In this document: piece by piece, positions 47,663 to 59,778 of the stretch
Layout: each line of letters begins with the position of its first letter
Numbering within the stretch: the first letter of the stretch is position 1
NCBI GenBank assembly: GCA_033085395.1
Contig: JANQBS010000046.1
Span: 124,001 to 188,000, forward strand
Length of the DNA stretch: 64,000 bases
Reading direction: 5' to 3'
Origin: Xanthoparmelia taractica
Lineage: Eukaryota; Ascomycota; Lecanoromycetes; Lecanorales; Parmeliaceae
The notes under the pieces: model-generated
Seen by the model: the letters and a program-made list of their open reading frames with translations, nothing else
The model's database searches: none
Told to the model about the DNA's origin: nothing
Program-made: the position numbers and the translations under genes

Positions 47663-49134
47663 CCCATACCCACTCTGTTTACGAAAGAACCCAACAAAAT
47701 CTTGAGACGGCCATTTTTGCTAAGCCTCATCTAGTGTAGCTACCCAGGGTATGTATCAATTCACAATCATTGAGCTAGGCATGAATCTGTGTTACGGATT
47801 GCAGCCAGAGTCCGAATAGCAGCTCATGCCCAGCTCCTTCTTCTTTTCGCTGAGAGGGGCTAACGGGTCGGGCAAGAACAAACAACCCCAAATCTCCATG
47901 TATACTCACTTGACAACTTTTCCTAAACCAATTCCTAAACTTTCAAGCTCAGGCCAAGTTGATTGATGCATTCTACAGTGTTTGTGATTTAGCACCTCTT
48001 GCCTCCTCGTCACATCTGCTCCAAAGTACATCCCGTGCTTTGAAGTCCGACTGTCCTCTTCACCAACTCAACAACTGACTGGTTTTGAATCGCTCGCTTC
48101 AAGATTGATTTCGAGAACCTTAATTCCATATCTACACTCACAACTCTAGATGATTCAGATACCACAAATCTCCATGACATCTGATACATCGCTCTGACCT
48201 TGTGGGCAGACCTGCTCTTCCAGTGCACTCCACGCGATTATCCTTTGTAGAAGGCACGGGCCAGACTATAGGGTAACGGGTGAGTCAGGAAGGTCTACGG
48301 ATGTTGGTACGTAACTTCGCATAGCACGAGGGTCTTCCATCGCCCTTTCTTGACCCTGTTTCGCGTCTTGAACCACTGAGACACTACTTCTGTCATAGAG
48401 TCAGTCTGGGCATCTTACAGACTACCGCATCCCCAAAAGCTTTTTAACTGGAGATGACGGGCGCTACGCGCCCTAGAGATGACGCATGTCTGTATAACAG
48501 GAGGATGATGTGATCATCCAATTTCTCTTATATATGGCTTTAACCGGACCACAATTCTCGTGCATGCTCGTGGGTATTTGAGTCGGAAACGAAACGTTGC
48601 TAAAACATATCGCCAGGAACATTAGATCGCCAATGCGATATTGCAACAGCCATCTAGCAATCCTGCCAGCTACTTGCAATCCTGGGCACTGCTGGACCGG
48701 ACGAGTACTCCTCAGATCGCTTATCAACACGGTGGACTCAGCTTCATGGTCTCTTTGCTTGCACAAGAGACAGATATCGCCGCGCGTTTCAGCCCGACCC
48801 ATTTCACTGTCACTCCGCAAGCGGAGTGATACGTGGCCGAATGCGTAAGTGCCAAATTCAACCTGGCTGGTATTCTATACATTTGACCCCAAAGTATGCT
48901 ATCTGCATCACTCCGGACCCATCAGTGCATACTTGCCTCTGCTCGGCAGCGATTTGCCTCGCCAATGGACTCTTGTGACTCGAGGTATACTTGTAGCACC
49001 TCTACGCAATCACGGTGGTTAGACAATATGCCGGAGTCTGAATCCATTGACGAGGCCATGATCTCACCGCCTTTTATAGATCAGTAATCAGCGGTTCACT
49101 ATTCGAGTACAAGCGCTCAAACCTACGCATCGAC

Positions 49135-50775
49135 ATCAGAATCGGCAGCCGCAAGGCATCGATTCCTATCTCTGAGTTACTGAACCAACCCCGCGGTAGA
49201 CTGAGCGGCCTGTCGCGGCAACTGATCTAAATTTGACAGCGGGGGTCGCTTACAACGATGGCAAAGAAAACCTTCTGAGCAAGTATGACAGACTGCAGGC
49301 TTGACGGCGGTCTGCTGCATAGCTCTTCCGACTTCGAAGGAGGCTTTGAAAACAGGAACATATCGCAACAGCAGACCAGTATGACATTGAATTAAGATTT
49401 TCCAAGCGTGGGACATACAATGAGAGCGAGTTGTTTCACAGCGATGCATTGATGAAAGAACTTTACTGATAGGTCAGGTACTGGGAGCGGGTAGTGACAT
49501 CTCCCAAAAAAAAAAAGAGGGCAAGCCCCACATTAAGCCGCTGCCAGGACGACCTGCATACGTGACAGCGGTCTGACGCATGGTGGCCATTTTGGATTCG
49601 ACTGATCGCAGCTACCTTCGAGTGTGTTGGGTACGAAATCAAGCAAAGCAGTAGAAGGATTCCAGACCGAGCTACCCTACATTTTTGCCTGAAGGGTTTC
49701 TGCAACTTCGACAGCTGGTAGGAGCTGTGAGACACGAGACCTATCATTTCTCGGAATATTTTCACAATTTCAGGTATTTCTGGAAGCGGCACAAACCAAT
49801 CATAGCGAGACCCCAAAATCTGAAGTCGCTTTCTCATGAGGGACGGGCCTATCAACAATTTCGACAGCGCTCTGCTGCATCCTTTTCTCCACGCTGACGG
49901 CTGGGAATGGAGGGCTACGTAATAGGCAGCAACCGTGGGACTGCCAAAATTGGTCATCTGCATACTGCAGGTTAGACAGCCGTGTGCTGCAACACTTTAC
50001 GCTTGGGCCACTGAGAGAAAGATAGTTGACGGAAGCACGTCAATTGTACCAGAGCAGTTAGGACCATCGAGCACCTGCACGTCTGGCAGCGCTGTACTGC
50101 AGTGCCGTACTTGCACCGCAACTTCCCCACCGTGTTGCAAAGGTTCTTTAATTGGGTTTTGAGTTCAGTGAGTACGAAGTAGCGCATCTAGGGCAGGACA
50201 GAATAGCAGAAATGCTAAACTCAGCTGGGTATCTGCATCTCTGACAGCGGTCAGCTGCGTGGAGTTTCCTATTCCAGCAGTCGAATGGAGGAATCTTCTG
50301 GGGACCTGCCCCAAAAAGTTATCCCAGTGCGAAGCACGGCTGACAGCGGCTAGTCACATATCACATTCGAGCCGCCATGTCCTCCAGTCCCCGCGCAATT
50401 TTGCGCATTCCCCCCGGGCCCCCATCCCCACAAGACCGAACCTTGAACTTGAACGGTTTCGACTTCCAAAAAGGGACGTCCTTATCAAGAGCTTATTATT
50501 ATCCTCCGACACCCTATTGGCACGCATCAGACACATCTTGATAGCTGCCTTCTCTTACTTCCGTGACTGCGACACCATCTTAGATAACCAACCTGGGGCT
50601 CATTCCCATCTTTTCCCTCATCTCGATGAATCTTGCACACCCATCCGCCGTCTCTTCCCCTTCTCCCTTCCAGAACAACCCATTTGACGCTCGAGCATCT
50701 GCAGCAAATGCAAGCCCCCGCAAGCGGCTAATGCAATTTAGCTGCATGCAACGACAGCTGTCAAAAGTGCAGATA
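49135..50775. repeat. Spaced array of a ~30-bp dyad-symmetric motif
   Basis: A degenerate motif, CTGCA followed by 6-8 bases and GACAGCGGTCTGCTGCAT, recurs at 49292-49323, 49552-49583, 49698-49729, 49851-49882, 49962-49995, 50072-50104, 50231-50262 and 50331-50362. One copy is on the opposite strand at 50742-50773. Weaker copies may lie near 49135 and 49225. Centre spacings are about 100-160 bp after the first interval of 260 bp. The DNA between copies is not similar. The core GAC-AGCG-GTC has dyad symmetry: CTGAC/GTCAG in the 50231 copy, and a 10-bp perfect palindrome in the 50742 copy. Several copies also have TGCAG/CTGCA outer arms. I do not recognise the element. Confidence 0.7.
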
Positions 50776-52230
50776 TGCGATCTGATCCCCTTCCCTCCCT
50801 CTTCCCTGGCCACTTTGGCCCCCACTTTTTGATCCTTTCGCATCCTCGACCTCTATTGGGCCGTTGGGCACCATTTTCCTTTTGCCTTGCATATCCCCAA
50901 TCTTACCTTGGGGTCTTGGCGGCCGCCCTGCGTCCAATCACCCGTCCCCCCAGGCAAATTGCGCCGGCTTGATGGCGTGATCACCCGATCGGCGCCTTTT
51001 TGGGGGGGCAGGCAATCTGGCGATGAGAGGTTATGCACGACTGCTTGATCGTCTGCATGAGCGTTATTGGTTCACCTAGAGCACCCCTCCATCCCCCCCA
51101 TTAGCGTGTCGGCGTTGTAGGCGAACGAGGGGATTGGATCGGTCTTGGTCGGATGTGGGCCGATGCCGGCGTTTACCGCTGGAGAGTGTTGGGTCTGGAA
51201 TTTTCTGGATTCTGGTGAGTTTTTGAAGGTGGAGTTAAGAGTGTTAATAGGCACCGAGGTTCGTGGTGATTTTGTTTTCCTTTTACTTGTTTTTTTTTTC
51301 TTAGGAGGGGAAAGGGGATGGTATTATTCCAGGGGATTCTTCGGGATAGGGAATTGGATTGTTCTTTTGTACGGAGTACTTTATGGGGTAGTAACCTCTT
51401 GGACTCTTTCCGTCTTATGGGGAGAAGGCTCGATTCGTTTCGCGCACATTTCGACTCTTTCCGTTTTATGAGGAGAGGCTCGATTCACATAGATTGCCTT
51501 GCTTTAAGATACCTTGGTTTTTATCTAAGCCAGGAAAGAGAGCGCACCATGTCCGCAAGCAAGCAAGAGGCCTTGGTTGTACTGGAGCTTTTTTTTTTTT
51601 TTTGGCAATTTTTTCTCAATGCCTGTCAAGCCTATTGCACTTTCAACATGATATGTCCTCTCTCTCATTCTGCATCGAAACCCAATCCAATTCAAATTTA
51701 CATAGTTGCCACCGTCTCTCTCTAGCTCTCTCTCTTTCTCACACACCCCCCTTTCCTCCCTTTGTTCCTTTGAAGCAGGCAAAACAGGACTGGTAGGTCT
51801 CAAGCGCAGGCGCCTTTCAATTTTCACAAGAGAGCGAGGAAGAGGAAGGCTGCCCCCCCCCTCTCTCTCTGTCCACTATAACGCCGCGCACACCCGCACC
51901 GCTCAATTGCATCACTCATCGTCAGTCAGCCAGCCGGCCCCGAACGTAACTTTAAAACCGCAGTAATATCGACATATTCGATCCATCCATCCATTCACGC
52001 GCCTGCCATGTGAATGTGGGCCCAAACGAACATGGTGAATAGATATAGACCTTCTCTTTTCTTTCTCGTTTATAAGAAAAAAAGGGGGGGGGGAAGGGTT
52101 TCTCCGCGCAAGCTCTTGTCTCTTCCTTCCTTCATTCCTTCCTTGCCCTGATCATGATATTTGCTTCTCCAATAGTAGACAGATGGACAGACAGACAGAC
52201 AGAGAGACGCCTTTCATGTGATGATCATCA

Positions 52231-54151
52231 TCACCGATCAAGTACCCTGCTCAAACCCCTGAGCACGTCCCTCATACTCGGCTCGGCCCCTCCCTCTCCT
52301 TCTCCTTCTCCTTCCCCAACGGCTCTCGCCTTGCCTTCCTGCTCCCTCTTCTCCAGCGCCTGCGCGCTCAGGCCCAGCACCTCGTCCGCCAATCTTTCCG
52401 CGGCATCCTTGTACGCGTCTAGCGCATGGACATTGTGCGCGAACGTGTCGACGTCGAACTCGAGGGTTTCGTCTATGGCTTGCAGGCGCGCGGATGTGGT
52501 TGCTTGGAGGGAGGGCTGGGTGTCTGAGTGGAGGGTTTCCAGTGCGGTTATTTGGGAGGGATCGGTGAGGAGGGTTGGGGAGATGGATGAGGGGGCCGGC
52601 GGGGTTGAGGGGAGAGGGGGGAGGTGGAGCGCGCTGGAGGGTGGGGGGCGGAGGAGGGATTCCCAGGTTTGTCGCTCGGTTTGCAGACTAGATGTGCACG
52701 GGACTGTTGTCAGTGAGGAGTTCTTTTTGTTGAGGGGTTAGGCGAGGCGATAAGGGGTATGTGCGTACCGGGCTATTTGTTGCTCTAGGTCTTGTATCTT
52801 GGCGAGATTGGAAACGTTCATGGGATTCGGTCTTGGTAATGAGGGTTCTGGTGTTGAATCGTTCTGCAATGGCATTTAGTTGGTACACTGTTGCTGCGCA
52901 TTTCATGCCTCGGAATCTATTGCAACATACCCTGTTGAACCAATCTGACATCTCAGACTTTGTCGAGAAGTCTTTTAGCAGCTGCGATTGAATCTCTCGG
53001 GCTATACATGAGTGTCAGCCTATGGCTTCTATCCCAGTCCGGCGTGGACAGACCTGCTAATATTGCATTTCCGTCTTCTGTCGAGAACAAGGGCTTCTCG
53101 CCCAACGCTCGTGTCGCACACCAAGTGAGGAGCTGCTTCATCCGTCGCGGTTCCGAAAGTCCCTCGCTCGCTATGTGCTTGTAGAACTCCGAGCTCTCGA
53201 CTTCGTCGTGAGGCATGGCTGATTTGCGGTCAGCGTTAACAATAGGACGGCGCTGGGTGTATTTATTACCATTGGATTTGCCCGTGTCAATCAATGAACT
53301 CGCCCTTCGTCCTCTCATACCCAGGCTACTTCTTCGAGCTGCATTCGTCTTCCTCATCTCCTTGTTTCGCCGTATTATTGGAGTATCTGCGAATGGCAAG
53401 GCGATCTTTGTAGCATCGAATGTGACCTCACTCGGCTGCGTATGTTCCTGCTGCGGCTCTTGTTGCGCTGGTTTCTTGTCCGTCTGCAATCTCTCGGCTC
53501 CATGATCGTGCTTGAGCTCGCTGGATGCACGGTCCTTCCTCCTCTTCTTAACAATCAGAGCCGGTGGATCCGCATTCTCATGTTCTCCGCTATGCCTTGG
53601 GCTTCTCCTCTTTGCTGTCTTTCCCCCATTATCTACGGCCGCAGCACTGGGTGAACCAGTGGCCTTCTTCCTAGGCTTCCTTGTTGGCGCTGGTTCAGTT
53701 CCTTCTTCCCCAGTAGGCTTCTCCGTGGTGCTGGCGAGTACGGCGTCCGCTTTTGCTTTCTTTGCGCGCGTCCGCGTGAATGCAAATCCATCGTCTTCTT
53801 CGTCATAGGCTATAAACTCAATCAGTCGGGCCTATTTGAGCACCCTCGAATCGCTCCTCAATGAAGCTCTAAGAGAGCTTGTCTCAACCTCGGGATTCAG
53901 AGTTGCTCACCGGGTTTCCTTTTCGGCGCTGGTTTTGAACTCCCGCTACTGACATGTCCCTTCCCCTGCTTCCCCGTAGTGTTTTGACGTCCCTTGACTG
54001 TCTCCGAATCGTGCACTATGCCATTGGTAAATGGTGCGTCCTCCTTGTCCTCAAGTCTTGAGCTTCTCCTCCGCCCGCCCCGCGAAGGCTCACCCATCAT
54101 ATGTGGATTATTTATTAACTGCAGCGGAGCGCGCGTCGCGTAAGCTGTCAT
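52231..54151 (-). CDS. DSN1: Kinetochore protein Mis13/Dsn1
   Basis: This is a subunit of the Mis12/MIND complex linking the inner kinetochore to Ndc80. Exons are 54151-53911, 53809-53270, 53218-53054, 53001-52931, 52863-52769 and 52687-52231, giving 522 aa. The N-terminus is basic and disordered with a RRRSSRLEDKED motif, then DEEDDGFAFTRTRAKKAK. The conserved Mis13 block begins RRSSLGMRGRRASSLIDTGKSN, read in two parts, which resembles the Aurora-B/Ipl1-regulated basic patch. It continues with SSEFYKHIASEGLSEPRRMKQLLTW (in segments) and ends with a coiled coil (NLAKIQDLEQQIARLQTERQ). The C-terminus is a helical region with a GE-repeat. Intron 2 (53219-53269) is 51 bp with no stop codon, so retention would add 17 residues. 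The ATG at 54151 was chosen because the longer frame opens with GTG. Confidence 0.92.
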
Positions 54152-54680
54152 TGATGCTGCTTTGGAGGTTGATGATTTGCCGATCAAATTAAGGCCCGCG
54201 CGTGGTAGGATTGGAACTGCGATTTTCTGAAGGTCTCGAGATTCAGTTGAGAAATACAGTCGCTTCTCCTTTCCTATGGAGCCACATGAGTTCCTCGGTA
54301 GCCAATTTGTCGTTGAGGCGTGTCGTCGCAACTCCGGAGTCACAGTCGTTGAAGATGAGGGAGCGGAAAGATCCAGCTCGCTGTTTACATTTCGTGTTAC
54401 CGCTAGCCGAATGGGGATTGGCGTTGAACGTCCTCGTCAAAACACGCGACTCTTGTGAGTTCTGACTCCTACAAAATACAGTATATCTCTTAAGGAAAGA
54501 TTCTGATACCTGATGTGACTCGGGCCAGGGTCTGATTGTAGCTGGCGAGGAGTACAACGGTGTATTTACACCCTACAGAGAAAGCAACAGACAGTTAATG
54601 CTACGCTCGTCTCTTCCCCATTCCTAGCAAGAGTCTCAATGCTATCTATTTACGAAAACAGTCGTGACAATGTGCATATC
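54152..54680. other. DSN1 promoter and PSD2 3' flank
   Basis: These 529 bp lie between the DSN1 start and the PSD2 stop, both on the minus strand. No additional gene is seen. Confidence 0.4.
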
Positions 54681-57600
54681 TCACTTGACCGAGGAAGGTC
54701 CGGAAATGGATGTCGAAGGGGCGAGACTACCCTCTATCCTTCGCTTGGCCTCTTGTCTCTCCGCAGGGGTGACGTTTTCTCCTTTCTTTGGCATATCAGG
54801 CGCATACTGCGGTTGTTCGGGAGAATGGCCGATGGACATGCCTACGTGAAGCTAGCAAAATGTCAGCAGGGGCGAACGAAGCTCAGAAGCATTCATGACT
54901 TTACCAGAGTTTCCAAAGCCCCGTTCGAATTGGCAATCAAGTCATCGTCGAATTGCATAGTACCAGGCTCAAAGAGAATCAAAATCGTACTACCCCCAAA
55001 TTTGAAGTATCCCAACTCTTCAGCCCGATGAACCTTTTCTCCAGCTTTCCTTGTGATAACCGTGCTACCCACCATCATGGCACCCACGCATACGACCATC
55101 ACTCTACCATGACAGACGGAATCGATTGGTACCACGACTCGGACATTCTCGCTGTACACATCTAGAGCGGAACGTATAGCCATCGGATTGACGGTATAAT
55201 ATTCTCCTTCAATCAGTTTGGGCTTGTCCATAATTCCATCCACCGGTATGTGAAAGCGGTGGTAGTCTTGGGGTGCAAGCCGGAAAATTCCCAAAGCACC
55301 ATTGGTATAACGCTTTGCATCTTGTGGGTACGCATTCCCAAGAAGCCGCTGCACAGAGAATTCTCGACCTTTGACCCAGATCCTAGTGGCAGAGTCCATA
55401 TTGTTGAAGACCACAGACCGACAATCTGCGGGCGATACTATGATCTTGGGATTACTAGGAGCCGAACATGGCCTTGCATCTGGCTTCAACTGTCGGTAGA
55501 AGAACTCGTTGAAATTCTTGAATTCTTCGACGGGCTTTAGGACTTCTGACATGTCGAGTTGGTGGAAATTGATGAAATTCTGGATCTCTCGAGCGGAAGC
55601 GGGATCATCGTACTTTCTCCCCTGCTTAAAACTCATCGACCTGAGCATCTTTCGAACTATCATTTGTCAGTAATGTCCTCCCTCTTCCCCAAGTCTCGAA
55701 ACTTACTCCGCTTCTTCTCCATCTCTCTGCTCTTCAACCCCTTGTAGAGCAAACGGATCCCAATGCGGACATAAACGCTCATTCTCTCCTCGTTGATCTG
55801 CCCCGTCATCCTGTCTTGGACCAAGATGTTGGCGGAATTAGCACCAAGCTTATAGCCACCATATGAGATCTTGGTGATGACCTTGGAATACCATTTGCGC
55901 TGTGCTTGACTCGAGGTAACGAAGCCTGCCATGACAATGTTGTTCACTTGCCGCCAGTCTTGACTTGCGCAAGTGGCGATGTGAGTGATTATATCGGCGT
56001 CAGACTTTTTATTCAATCTCGGTTGGTGACACAATGGGCATTCGCGGATCTCAACCACATGTTCTTCGCCGCGTTCGTCGGTGAGGTCGTTCTCCTCTAT
56101 CAGGTCTCCAGATTCACCTTGCGACCCGATGTGATCCTGCGAGATGGCAGGAACGGCTGAGCGATCTTCATGCTTGTTCAGAGGCTCTTTGGCGATACCC
56201 TCCATAGCAGGCATATCATTATTGTCACTCCCCTTATCTTCTCCATTACTCTGGGTAGAAAAGTGTGCATGATCCATGTAGCCTCTCATGGTATCCCCCC
56301 AAGTCTTCTTTCGTATCGGCTGATGTAGCTGATCCTCCAGAGCCATGACAGCTTGGTCATAGGTCAGAACGGGATCTGGCGAGTCCCTCGTATCCGAAAA
56401 CTTTTCGAAGAAATGGTCGATAGTTGACTCCTTCAATGTCGAACCCAAAGTGTCAAGCATTGTCGTCAATTCCACTTTACTGAGTCTCGAGTTTTCGTCT
56501 GAATCGTATTGCTTCAGCATTGCACGCCAAAATTGCTGCCGTAACGCGGGGTACGGGAGATACTTCGCTCGGACGAACAGCTGAGGGCTATGTCTATCTT
56601 CCCAACGCTCTTTATTCTTCAACACGAGAGGAAGGGTGTATGACTTCATTGATGGGTCTTCGCTTTGGCTTGTATGATCCTCCCCTGCTTCGTGGGAGGG
56701 GTCTGTCATCGCCGGCGTGAGATGGTTCCAATCACTTTGTCCACTTGCCGAACCGGGTTGCGAATCCGGTTGAGCGCTGCTACTATCAGAAGTCTGAGAA
56801 CTCTTCGATGTCAGACTTGGCTTGGCGAGTTTGTTCAAGCTTGAGGCTGAGGAAGTCCTCGAGAGCGGTAGCCTGAATCTCGAATGCTTGGGGGTTGGTA
56901 ATGCCAAAGAGGGATCTGGGGGTTCTGGCAGGCAATAGAGGCCTGTCTCGGGATCTGCCTCCGGAGCGACGGACGTGACATTCGAAAGGGAAAAGTTGGC
57001 GGTGCCAACGAAGTCATTACCAGACAGTTTGTCCCGATCGACGACGGAAAAGCTCATTGAATAATTCTGCTCGTGCCGCATGACCTGGAAGACCATCTTC
57101 TCGTCGTATACAGGATTTAGATTATGGCGGATGACCCGGGTCCTGTATGTTTTCCTTCCTAAGGAAGCTACCACAAAGGGATCCATGTCAAAGGATGTTC
57201 TGGTCACTGTTGAGATCGTCAGCAGAAGTTGTGAGAGCGAATGGTTGCTGCGCGCTTACTGTTCCGCTCCGGAGGGAGATCAGTGATCTTGCATATTTCC
57301 AGAAAGACGATACCGACAACATCAGTGCCGCCAGTAAACTCGTATGCTCTGGCCGTTGCTCTTTTCTTTAGTGTTTTCATCTTAAGCCTCCGCTTCCGCT
57401 TCTCCGCTTTTGCGGGCTTGGTGGGATCATCGGTCTCGTCCGATGTTTCAGGGTTCTTCCCATCGATCTCGTCCTCGTCCTCATCTTCGTCCTCGAGGTC
57501 CAGAGTGTCTAATCTGGAGAGGTCTTCGTTGCCATCACTTTCATCATCTGGACTTATGGCGAGCAGCGCAGCGAGCTTCTGAAGGACTTCCTGCGGACGT

Positions 57601-58288
57601 GCAGTCGAATCTTGAGTGTCCACAAGCGAGAATTGCAGCTGGACCTCGCCAGATATCTTTGCCCCCTTCTTCTGTTCCCCTTTTCTTCTTGACTCCAATG
57701 TATACCAGTGAGGCTTTGGGAAATCAGCTAGAGATGTGCGGCTGCTTCAAGATCGCTCACCTCCTGCATCGTTTGGCCATTGGCAAAGATTTCCTCAACA
57801 ACGACGTCAAATTCGCCGAGATAGTCCTTGCCAAAACGATCGCGATCCCAGCAAACAGCCTCCAGTAAGGCGCTCTGAATTCCATCTATGGGTAGATCGA
57901 AGCAGACATTCCATTCTGGGTTGAGGTTCTTGCTGACGGTAGGAGTGGATTGTCTTGCATCTCCAAGATTCACGACAAGGTACTTTTGGAATCAGCCTGA
58001 CGGGACGATTGAAGGTACGAGTACAATAAAAGTACTTACGGGATCACTGGTGCCACTTTTGTCTTTTGCTGCCAGGTTCCTTGCCTTGATCATGTATCAT
58101 TAGATTCTTGGAGGGTTGCGATAGGAACAGACTAGCCTACTTACCCTCAATACTTTGGTTCTGAGTACCAAGCCCTTCGTTTCCATAGGTGTTCGCATGG
58201 GGCTTGTGCCCCTGCTATCAGGTTGACTAGTCATCGCATTTTTACCGCTGTAGCTCTTTAGACGATTCGGTAGACCAATGCGGACCAT
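54681..58288 (-). CDS. PSD2: Phosphatidylserine decarboxylase, PSD2 type with two C2 domains
   Basis: This enzyme makes phosphatidylethanolamine from phosphatidylserine in endomembranes (Golgi/endosome in yeast). Exons are 58288-58145, 58084-58040, 57982-57761, 57713-57260, 57206-55707, 55656-54905 and 54851-54681, giving 1095 aa. The first C2 domain is assembled across four exons (LVLRTKVLR, ARNLAAKDKSGTSDP, YLVVNLGDARQ). An acidic/basic linker follows, then a second C2 (ICKITDLPPERN, DMDPFVVASLG). An EF-hand-like DSDENSRLSKVEL and a Cys-His cluster (CPLC...HIATC) come next. The decarboxylase core carries the self-cleavage motif GGST (KFGGSTILILFEPG), where serine becomes the pyruvoyl group. 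The catalytic His/Asp region is present (DYHRFHIPVDG). It is divergent from the epsilon-COP gene, 411 bp apart. Confidence 0.96.
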
Positions 58289-58699
58289 AGTGTACAAAAA
58301 CTATGTCGGATCCTGAGGCTCTCCGGGACGGCTCAAGCTTATAAGTCAGACTCGTCCAGTGTTGCCAAGCCGGGCGTCGGTGAGAAGGAAGACCTGGGGT
58401 TCTGCGGGGAACGCCCCTCATATACTATAGGAAGTAGTATCAGAATGGTCGGAAAGATTAGGTAGCAAATAAGATGGGATAACACAGAACACTTAGAGAT
58501 GGAGAAAAGTAGTTGATACAGCTGCACAAGGGGGTCCGATCTTTGATAAGATGTCTCCAAAAGGGGTCGTTTACATGGGTGGGGCACCTGAGATTCACTT
58601 TAACTTCGGGTGCGGGAAGAGCCGTCCAGGCGGTTTTGCATATGGCCAAAGTATCTACAAGTACCGACTCTCGTACCTTCATTGATTGTCTCGGCAATC
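58289..58699. promoter_or_regulatory. Divergent promoter between PSD2 and epsilon-COP
   Basis: A 411-bp intergenic region separates the two start codons in head-to-head orientation, so both promoters must lie within it. No individual element is recognised with confidence. Confidence 0.5.
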
Positions 58700-59778
58700 A
58701 TGGATCCATTCTCAGCAGAAGGAGGTGAGCATAGATGCAGATGGAATATTGAAACAGGCTTAGTACTAATAACTTATTAGAGCTACTCAATATCCACAAT
58801 GCCTTTCACCAAGGACAGTACCAAACCGTAATTGACTTCGACACCTCTTCTCTCTCCCCCGAAAACAACACATCAGCCCGAGTACTCCAGTTGCGGGCTC
58901 AGATTGCTCTCGCGCAAGCCAAGGAAGTTCTTGCAAATATTGGAAAAGAGAGCGATGCACCCGATTTTGCAGCTGTGAAGGCATTTGCACAATACTCATT
59001 AGGCAACACTTCAAATGCCCTCTCGGAGATTGAGAATCTCGTTTCGGCAGAATCAGAGAATACGACCGTGCAGCTACTTGGCGGAACTGTCTTACAGGCT
59101 GCAGGCAAATCGGAGGAAGCTTTGTCGCTGCTGAGCAAGCATCAGGGAAGCCTTGAAGCGTATGAGACCCCGCCCTTATCGTACCGGTTTGATGCATGCG
59201 TGGACGCTCACAGACTTGTCACATAGGATAGCTCTCATTGTGCAGATACACCTCCAGCAGAATAGGACAGATCTCGCCCTCAAGGAAGTCCAGGCAGCAC
59301 GGAAATGGTCTCAAGACAGTCTACTTGTGAATATTGCCGAATCATGGGTTGGACTGCGGATGGTATGTCATTTTCTAGCTGAGCTGGGGCATTATTTTGG
59401 GATACTGAAGCTGAGTCTCTTTACTTGCAGGGTGGCGAACGCTACCAACAAGCCTTCTACGTCTTCGAAGAAATGGCCCAAGCGCCTTCCAGCTCAGCAA
59501 CCAAATCACTCGTTAGCCAAGCTGTCGCAGAGCTGCATCTAGGTCGCTTGCCTGAAGCCGAAGCTGCGCTGCAGCAGGCACTACAGAAAGATCCAAATGA
59601 CATAGAAGCCGTTGCCAACTCAATTGTATTGGACGTGATATCAGGCAAGGATACGAGCGAGCACATATCGAGCTTGGAGGGCTTAGCGCCTGAACATTTA
59701 CATCTGGTCGACTTGCAAGAGAAGAGTTCATTATTTGATCAAGCGGCGGGGAAATACTCTGCCAAGATAGCTTCATGA
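58700..59778 (+). CDS. SEC28: Coatomer subunit epsilon (epsilon-COP)
   Basis: This is a COPI vesicle-coat subunit acting in retrograde Golgi-to-ER transport, where it stabilises alpha-COP. Exons are 58700-58724, 58781-59159, 59227-59362 and 59431-59778, giving 295 aa, the usual length. The protein is all-helical TPR-like. Family signatures after splicing are AEGELLNIHNAFHQGQY, HQGSLEAIALIVQIHLQQNR, NIAESWVGLRMGGERYQQAFY (across the third intron) and AELHLGRLPEAEAALQQAL. The first exon encodes only eight full codons and was fixed by the conserved GELLNIHNAF continuation. Introns are 56-68 bp. Confidence 0.96.

Larger units (their letters stand above)
44301..52230. other. 7.9-kb region without a supported gene
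   Basis: This lies upstream of nsdD and downstream of DSN1. It begins with the nsdD promoter and long 5' leader, including several small upstream frames. An A-run is at 45370-45396, a 24-bp duplication at 45761-45809 and a TATAG/GTACAA repeat at 47623-47662. The motif array at 49135-50775 is listed separately. From 51.2 kb to 52.2 kb it has T-runs and CT tracts. Frames such as 46427-46696 (minus), 46715-47044 (plus) and 49463-49963 (minus) show no domain and are not called. Confidence 0.5.

Noticed and set aside
49135..50775. CRISPR array interpretation of the spaced motif
   Set aside because: The copies are degenerate, spacings vary from about 100 to 260 bp, one copy is inverted, and the host is a eukaryote.
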